Positions 58,369-64,000 of a stretch of 64,000 nt of DNA are shown piece by piece. Both the position numbers and the translations under genes were made by a program. The stretch's first letter is position 1, and each line of letters opens with the position of its first letter. Source of the stretch: Smallanthus sonchifolius (taxonomy: Eukaryota > Streptophyta > Magnoliopsida > Asterales > Asteraceae); NCBI GenBank assembly GCA_023525975.1, contig CM042044.1, positions 9,906,501-9,970,500 on the forward strand, given 5' to 3'. The notes below the pieces were generated by a model, which saw only the letters and a program-made list of their open reading frames with translations, was not told the DNA's origin and did not search any database.

Positions 58369-59832
58369 ATGATGAATAGTATCTTCACCCTCATCAAACC
58401 ACCATCAAGATTCAAACTTTTTTCATCTTTAACACGATCTTCACCAAACCCACATCACAAAACTTACTCAAACAAGGAGCAAGCTCTTCTTTCCGCTTTC
58501 AAGAAATCCCACACCAAATTACACATCCAACAACTCCATGCTCATATCATTCAAACTGGCTTCATCCAAAACCTCTTTGTTGTGGGTAAAATTATCGTCT
58601 TCTGCGCCGTATCAGACGAATGTTCCATGAATTACGCTGTTTCCGTCTTTGAAAAGATTGAAACCCCAGATGGGTTTCTTTGGAACACGATGATTAGAGG
58701 GTTTGCGAAGATGAATCAAGTGGATAAAGTGTTTTGTTACTATAAGATGATGCTTGAAGATGGACAAAATGTTGATAATTTTACCCTTTCGTTTTTGCTT
58801 AAAGCTAGTGGTCAATCTGGGTCGGTTTTGTTGGGGAAACAGTTGCATTGTAGTGTGGTGAAACATGGGCTTGAGTGTCATGTTTTTGTGAGGAACACTT
58901 TGATCCATATGTATGGAATGATGGAAGAAGTTGTTGTCGCGCGCCAGTTGTTCGATGAAATGCCTGAACCAGACTTGGTTGGTTGGAACACCATCATTGA
59001 TTGTTATGTTTGTTGTGGGAAACATAAAGAGGCGCTGGACTTGTTTGCGCGTATGCAGGACGCGCGTGTGAAGCCCGATGATGCCACATTGGTGGTGATC
59101 TTATCGGCTTGTGCTGGTTTAGGAGCGTTAGAGGTTGGGAGGTGGGTTCACTCGATTGTCGATCAAAGGTTTTTGATGAAAGATATATCGATTGCTAATT
59201 CGGTTATTCATATGTACACTCGATGTGGAGAGATTCGAGAAGCATTGAGAGTTTTCGGTGAAATGAATGGTAAAAATATAGTAACATGGAACACTATGAT
59301 ACAAGGGCTCGCAACACATGGTCATGTTCAAGACGCGTTGTCCCTATTTTCAATAATGATTAACAAAAGACTCGGACCACCAGATGGTGTTACCTTTTTG
59401 GGAGTCCTAACCGCGTGCAGCCATGGAGGAATGATCAAAGAAGGAAAACAGTATTTCAACAGAATGACCGATGAATATGATATTAAACCGACTATAAAAC
59501 ACTACGGGTGCATGGTAGACATGTTATCGCGAGGAGGATTGGTAACCGAGGCTTACGATTTGGTCCAAAATATGCCGATGAAATGCAATGCCATTGTCTT
59601 GAGAACGTTATTGGCCGGTTGTCATATGCACGGAAACATCAAACTAGCTGAGGATGTGAGGCGAGATCTTCTCGAGGTGGATCCTGATCATAGTAGTGAT
59701 TATGTTCTTCTTGCTAATACTTATGCAAGTTTAGAGGATTGGAACCAAGTATCGCGAATAAGAAGATCAATGGCAGCTAACAAAGTTCAAAAACCGAGCC
59801 CTGGTAACAGTTTCATACCAGAAAGAGCTTGA
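58369..59832 (+). CDS. PLS-class pentatricopeptide repeat protein (E type), 487 aa
   Basis: A single-exon gene, as usual for plant PPRs. Residues 1-35 are Ser/Arg/Pro/Phe-rich with few acids, an organelle-targeting presequence, probably mitochondrial. From about residue 50 the protein is PPR repeats: recognisable cores include LWNTMIRGFAKMNQVDKVF, VRNTLIHMYGMMEEVVVARQLFDEMPE, GWNTIIDCYVCCGKHKEALDLF, SVIHMYTRCGEIREALRVF, TWNTMIQGLATHGHVQDAL and HYGCMVDMLSRGGLVTEAYDL. The last about 90 residues match the E region (VLRTLLAGCHMHGN, YVLLANTYASLEDW, PSPGNSFI). No DYW domain follows, so it would act in C-to-U editing with a partner deaminase (family knowledge). ATGs at 58369 and 58372 are adjacent; I use the first. 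It converges on the DUF962 pseudogene. Confidence 0.95.
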   Translation: MMNSIFTLIKPPSRFKLFSSLTRSSPNPHHKTYSNKEQALLSAFKKSHTKLHIQQLHAHIIQTGFIQNLFVVGKIIVFCAVSDECSMNYAVSVFEKIETPDGFLWNTMIRGFAKMNQVDKVFCYYKMMLEDGQNVDNFTLSFLLKASGQSGSVLLGKQLHCSVVKHGLECHVFVRNTLIHMYGMMEEVVVARQLFDEMPEPDLVGWNTIIDCYVCCGKHKEALDLFARMQDARVKPDDATLVVILSACAGLGALEVGRWVHSIVDQRFLMKDISIANSVIHMYTRCGEIREALRVFGEMNGKNIVTWNTMIQGLATHGHVQDALSLFSIMINKRLGPPDGVTFLGVLTACSHGGMIKEGKQYFNRMTDEYDIKPTIKHYGCMVDMLSRGGLVTEAYDLVQNMPMKCNAIVLRTLLAGCHMHGNIKLAEDVRRDLLEVDPDHSSDYVLLANTYASLEDWNQVSRIRRSMAANKVQKPSPGNSFIPERA

Positions 59833-60794
59833 ATTTCCGAGGGAACGATTTGTCAATCGTCGCATGCCAAATGTAAATTCGGGTGTAAACAAAAACATAA
59901 TGTATTTCGTTACCAGACAGTAAAAGCATAACGACATTGTGACACGAATCTAACATGTTATGTATGTTACATTGACTTATAGTTTACAAGTTTTTTCTTC
60001 TGCTTATCCTCCTTCCACTCTTTGATGTTGGTGTCGACTTTAGCTTTGACACGAGCATGAAAGCCCGGATATGGTTCGTAACCGAATGCCATTTGAAGTG
60101 CCTGCGATCATCAATGACAAAATTACCATGGAACGGAGTAACTTTAAGTATGAACGGGTTAATTTGGGTTGTTTTAATCTTAAACGGGTCAAATTAAAAG
60201 ATTCTAGAAAAGGGAAATGGATCAAAAGAGTTGATGGTTACCCAAAGTTTAATTCAAGTATATAGCCTTTGAAATCGTTTTGCTCATTAGGATTATTATT
60301 GTAATAATATTGTTTTAAAAAGGGATTAACATAAGAACTATATATTTAAAGACACAAATAATAAATGAAGAAGTGTTTGTAGGTCAAGAAGGCTTGTGCG
60401 AAGTTATCCAACAAAGCAGGTGCTCGTTTCTAATCACAGATGGAAATGAACTTTTATTATTAAAATGTGAACAAGAAAACGGAATATAAGTGTTATAAAA
60501 TGGCATCAAGTTACCTCAAAGACGCCATATCCTATGAATTGTCCCGTCCAACAGAATAAGTGAGCAACCAGTACAACCTGATAACATAACACATGATACA
60601 AGTAAGCATCGGCTCTATTTCTTTACCCGTTAAATGTTATCATCTTCAAGTCAATGCCTACATAGACCTAAAACTTAGGTGTAAAATTATTGGAATTAAA
60701 CTCAATTCTCTCATATTTCAATTCGTTCCCTAAAAAAACACTTTCTACAAAACAACACAAAAGAAAAATGTTTTCAGAATGAATCACACCATAT

Positions 60795-61002
60795 CGGGAA
60801 TAGGCTAAATAACCAGTCAAGTTGAGTGTATTTGAATGGTCCCACCTGAACCTGTCAGTTAACGGTTGAACCGGACTAGGTGATTGAACCAGATTTCAAA
60901 TTTTGGATATTTTTTCTTTCAAAATCTCATTTACTCACTCGTTTACCACTTCTGGTTACATTTTATATTTATTAAAATTTTTATATTTTCTTTTAAATTA
61001 AT

Positions 61003-61035
<33 letters not shown>

Positions 61036-61131
61036 ATGTATTTAATTTTAGATTCTTTATGACATTCGGTTTTGACACCGGTTTGACCAGTGGATCAATA
61101 AGGCTGGTGGTTTGATAACCGGTCCGGTTAG
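60795..61131. repeat. AACCGGTCCGGTT-type repeat, copy 2
   Basis: Bounded by AACCAGTCAAGTTGAG and ACCGGTCCGGTTAG words that are loosely inverted. It matches about 44540-44880 (inverted) and in part 63110-63330. It includes TA and TG microsatellites (61005-61035). Probably a small non-autonomous DNA element. Confidence 0.5.
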
Positions 61132-61554
61132 AAAAATTACAAAAGAAAACTATGTGTCGTGAAAACATAGCGTAAACCGAGTAATAAACCTATCTAAAAG
61201 TCGAGCTAAACGAGCTTTAATCCTACTTAGAACCTCAAATTCAAGAAAAAACTGCATAATAATATGTTAAAAATAACATAATAACAAAAGAAACACTATA
61301 ATTAATCCAAGTTTATGACTTAAAAAAACATAAAAAGAGAGGTGTTTTTCAAGATCAAATAACCATCTTAAGATAAACCTAACTTTATTTAACTAGTCTC
61401 CCTATGCTTCAATGCACGCCGTAATAGAACTAATTATGGAGATAAACGTATGATTACCAAAAGCAAACGTTACATCTAATCTTCGACCTCATTTTTTTAA
61501 CCATTAATTGTTATAATCTTCCTAAAGTCAATGCCTACATAGGCTTAAAAAGTA

Positions 61555-61700
61555 TGGGTAGATTTACTGGAATTAGTGGTAAGGGTTTTCCCTATAAAAG
61601 TTTTCTCCAATGGAGTTTATGAGTTCCAAGCCTGGCAAGGGGTCCCGACGAATGTAATTTTGTCAGTATTTAGGTGTTAGTCGTTCAATTTTTTTTATTG
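61555..61700 (+). mobile_element. Possible SINE in intron 1 of the DUF962 pseudogene
   Basis: TTAGTGGTAAGGG (A-box-like) and GAGTTCCAAGCCTGG (B-box-like) are followed by GTTAGTCGTTCAATTTTTTTT. The AGTCGTTCAA tail is also found in the SINE at 30959. No TSD was found, so it is only a candidate. Confidence 0.4.
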
Positions 61701-61768
61701 AAATTAATACCAACTCCCTTAAATTTCATTCCTTCATAATATTCTACAAAACAAATGCCCCCTAAGAG

Positions 61769-63080
61769 TAGAGGTGCACAAACAAACCGGATCCGATCTG
61801 AAAGATCATTCAAAACCGGATCTGTCCATAACCGGATAAAATAGAACCGGGCGGGATTTTGTAGGATCCGCCGGATCCGTAACCGATTCCAAGGATTATA
61901 GTGGACCAGACAAAAATCGGACATTTCGGAATCGGTTCCCAATCGGACAAAACGGAACCGGATCTAACTGATTCTAGCCATTAAGGGGGGAAACGGCTAT
62001 ATAGTCTTTTTTTGGTTATTTTGGGTTTTTTAAACTTGAAACTTAGTATAAATAGGTATTGGGGGTATGAGTTAGTTCACAACAATATTCTAGCTCTCAA
62101 AACACAAAAACGCAAAAAAACACTCACTTTTTATGCTCTCATGGCTTCCGCTTCCGCAAGCACTCAAAATTCCATTGGTGGTTCTACTAGCGACGTCACG
62201 GTGGTGAGAGTACTTCCTTGCTCCCGATGCCAAGAGATATGGGCTCATTTAAAAGTTCTGCGAAATGTCGAACGGTTCGTAAAAGGCTCGTTGCAAACGT
62301 TGTGGTAAATTTTTGGGTGACGCGGGAAATAACATTTTGAGGAAACATATTGGAAGTCACGCAAAACACAGTCAATGTGAAGATCAAACTCAAATTGGAA
62401 GAGATAGAGGAGTTTGCCTATACAACTTTTGGCTGTTGTTGTATGTTCGACCGTCTTAAACCCAACGATTAATGTAACAGGTGTTGAAATCTTAATTGGA
62501 TCAATATCGGACGATTTAAATATGTACGAGGAAGACCCTAATTTTGAATCGAATGCAATAAAGGATTTCAACTCGGCTTTTCAAAATATGTTTGATTATT
62601 ATTTATACAAATATGGTGGTAGTGCTAATCCATCAAACATACGTGAATCAATGGCTTCGGGTTCAAGTTCTAATAGTTCAAGGAACCCGATTCTAAATTT
62701 ATTTAACACTTTAAGAAACGAAAATACTAAACGAGCTCGTGGAAGCATACCAAGTAGCGAGCTCGGGAGATATCAAGCAACCGACTTTATTTCAACTTTG
62801 AGATCTGAAGAGTTTAAAGACTTTGATATACTGAGTTGGTGGCAAGGAAGGGAATCTTAATATCCCGTTCTAGCCCGCAATATCCCGTTCTAGCCCGCAA
62901 TGGCCCGTGAACTACTAACCGTCCAAACTTCTACGGTAGCTTTGGAATATGTTTTTTCTCTTAGTGACAAGGTTTCCTATTCGAAGAACGAGCCTTACAC
63001 CGAAATCTATGGAGATGTACACCGTTACCTAAGAGATTGCAAACAGTTGCTACAAAATAACACTATTCAATTCTAATTTG
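61769..63080 (+). pseudogene. Decayed hAT transposase (BED finger plus hAT dimerisation domain)
   Basis: Near 62130-62360 the translation shows a start MASASAST, then a BED-type zinc finger region (CSRCQEIWAHLK, CKRCGKFLGD and ILRKHIGSHAKH across a frameshift). The sequence then jumps to the C-terminal part: DFNSAFQNMFDYYLYKY, the SSSNSSRN spacer, and the hAT dimerisation block FKDFDILSWWQGRES, MARELLTVQTSTVALEY. The catalytic core between them is deleted. A hAT-like end TAGAGGTGCACAAAC lies at 61769; the other end was not found. It lies antisense to the DUF962 pseudogene. Confidence 0.8.
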
Positions 63081-63109
63081 ATAGTAAATTACAAAAGAAC
63101 AATGATGTC

Positions 63110-63330
63110 AGATAGAGGTCGGACCATAAATAGACTATATAACTGGTCCGGTTGAGTGTAATTGAAATATTCTCATTTGAACAGGTTGGTTACCCATTGA
63201 AACGGTGAATCGGACTAGGTGATCGTATCGGATTTCAAGTTTTAATTTTTTTGTATTTGTTTTCTTTCAAAATTGTATTTTTCCGATTCATTTACTACTA
63301 CTAGTTACATATTTATTAATTTAAGATTTC
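63110..63330. repeat. AACCGGTCCGGTT-type repeat, copy 3 (partial)
   Basis: AACTGGTCCGGTTGAGTGTAATTGAA and GAATCGGACTAGGTGATCG match the start of the copy at 60811-60900. It is truncated at the right. Confidence 0.5.
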
Positions 63331-63831
63331 ATATTTTATCAAAACCGTAAAATCCACGTCAAAAGATAAATTAGTTTCATATTTATATTAAATTAGTTAT
63401 AAATATACTTATAACTTTTAAATTATTTATGAAAGTGATTCACCATAACCTACCCAATAATTTATGAAGAAAAAAAACAACAAAAATATGAAATTTTACC
63501 TTCCAAGCAAGAGAAAATCCCAATTGATGAGCAACAAAACTCCCATAAACCCAACAAATGAAGCAGAGTAAACCAGCAAAAGAACCAGCTTTCACATCCA
63601 AACAAACATAAAATCCAGCATAAATCACAGTAAATAAGAACCCATAGTTCGGAATCAATATATTTGGTAAGTAAAGATTAACCAAAGGGGGTATGAAATA
63701 CAAAATCACAAGAGTTGTGAACAAAATGGGCCAAACAAACAACTTGTGGATGAAGACATTCACTGGGTTACTGTGATGTGCCCCATAAAAAGAGAAGTGT
63801 TTTTCAAGATCAAATAACCCTATTTTCCCAT

Positions 63832-64000
63832 TAGTTTTTCCCCTTTTGATTTTTTAATAAACAAAAGAATGCATTTTTTATATACACCATGGGTGTGTAT
63901 TTTTTCCTGTCTAAATGTTAATATCAAATGTTAAGTCAATCAAAATTAATTGTAGGCAGATGCATATTAATGTATATTAATTTCTGTGCTTTTTCTGTTT
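63832..64000. other. Upstream flank of the DUF962 pseudogene
   Basis: Short A+T-rich flank to the window edge. The first 20 bases upstream of the ATG resemble those of the intact gene (AAAGGGGA versus AAAAGGGGAAAA); nothing more can be said. Confidence 0.3.

Larger units (their letters stand above)
59967..63831 (-). pseudogene. Inverted DUF962 / Mpo1-like copy, broken
   Basis: Exon equivalents on the minus strand are 63831-63500, 60577-60515, 60429-60384 (truncated) and 60101-59967. Exon 1 has lost one A in the fourth codon run, giving ATGGGAAAATAG: a TAG at codon 4 and a frameshift, although the rest is intact from NVFIHKLFVWP. An in-frame ATG at 63763 could start a shortened protein lacking the first His motif. 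Exon 2 is intact (VVLVAHLFCWTGQFIGYGVFE), but H128 is replaced by Y. Exon 3 loses its last third and donor after QAFL. Exon 4 is open with a slightly longer Lys-rich tail. Intron 1 (2.9 kb) holds a hAT transposase relic. It is almost certainly non-functional. Confidence 0.85.

Noticed and set aside
58612..59025. 137 aa antisense frame within the PPR gene
   Set aside because: Antisense shadow of the PPR coding sequence.

Overview
This window reads as a repeat-rich nuclear segment from a plant, almost certainly a eudicot. It has GT-AG introns, a PLS-class PPR gene, hAT, PIF, Helitron and copia elements and tRNA-derived SINEs. The style of the gypsy and copia elements suggests Asteraceae, but that is an inference. 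I found no rRNA gene, functional tRNA gene or CRISPR array. Only three loci look like intact host genes. Nearly everything else is transposon DNA in layers, and many layers can be ordered from target-site duplications (TSDs) or termini read directly here.

1-17.4 kb: two nested gypsy-type LTR elements, both on the minus strand. Element 1 has LTRs at 5664-8846 (left copy, cut) and 13430-17373 (right copy) around a 4.6 kb interior with no open frame. That is the layout of a large retrotransposon derivative (LARD). Element 2 (LTR 3035-5663, interior running off the left edge) inserted into the left LTR of element 1. Its LTR carries a dispersed array of a GGCRCGACCGTGCC-type motif. 17.4-28 kb: LTR relics, an extremely A+T-rich block, SINEs, small TIR elements, Helitron-type ends and a pair of diverged direct repeats.

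28.1-30.6 kb: a complete six-exon gene on the minus strand (213 aa membrane protein with a C-terminal charged helix), with a 771 bp hAT element in its last intron. 31-35.7 kb: a SINE, a broken PIF/Harbinger transposase split by a TIR element, an LTR relic and a broken RT-associated ORF.

36.1-40.5 kb: an intact four-exon DUF962/Mpo1-like gene. Its first intron holds a tandem repeat array, a SINE and a duplicated copy of exon 2. Pieces of the same locus recur at 40.7 kb and 44.4 kb, and a broken inverted copy lies at 60.0-63.8 kb. Between the 40.7 and 44.4 kb pieces is a patchwork of host-gene fragments (SHMT, an EF-hand protein, a Mut7-C protein), all on the minus strand and fused to a deleted copia element.

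45-50.5 kb: four TIR elements set end to end in (TA)n tracts (Micron-like), a complete 418 bp Helitron and a solo-LTR-like region. 50.5-57.8 kb: a hAT-type element with a perfect 8 bp TSD that was later invaded by a SINE and a 6 kb copia element. 58.4-59.8 kb: an intact single-exon PPR gene (487 aa). It converges on the inverted DUF962 pseudogene, whose first intron hosts a decayed hAT transposase.
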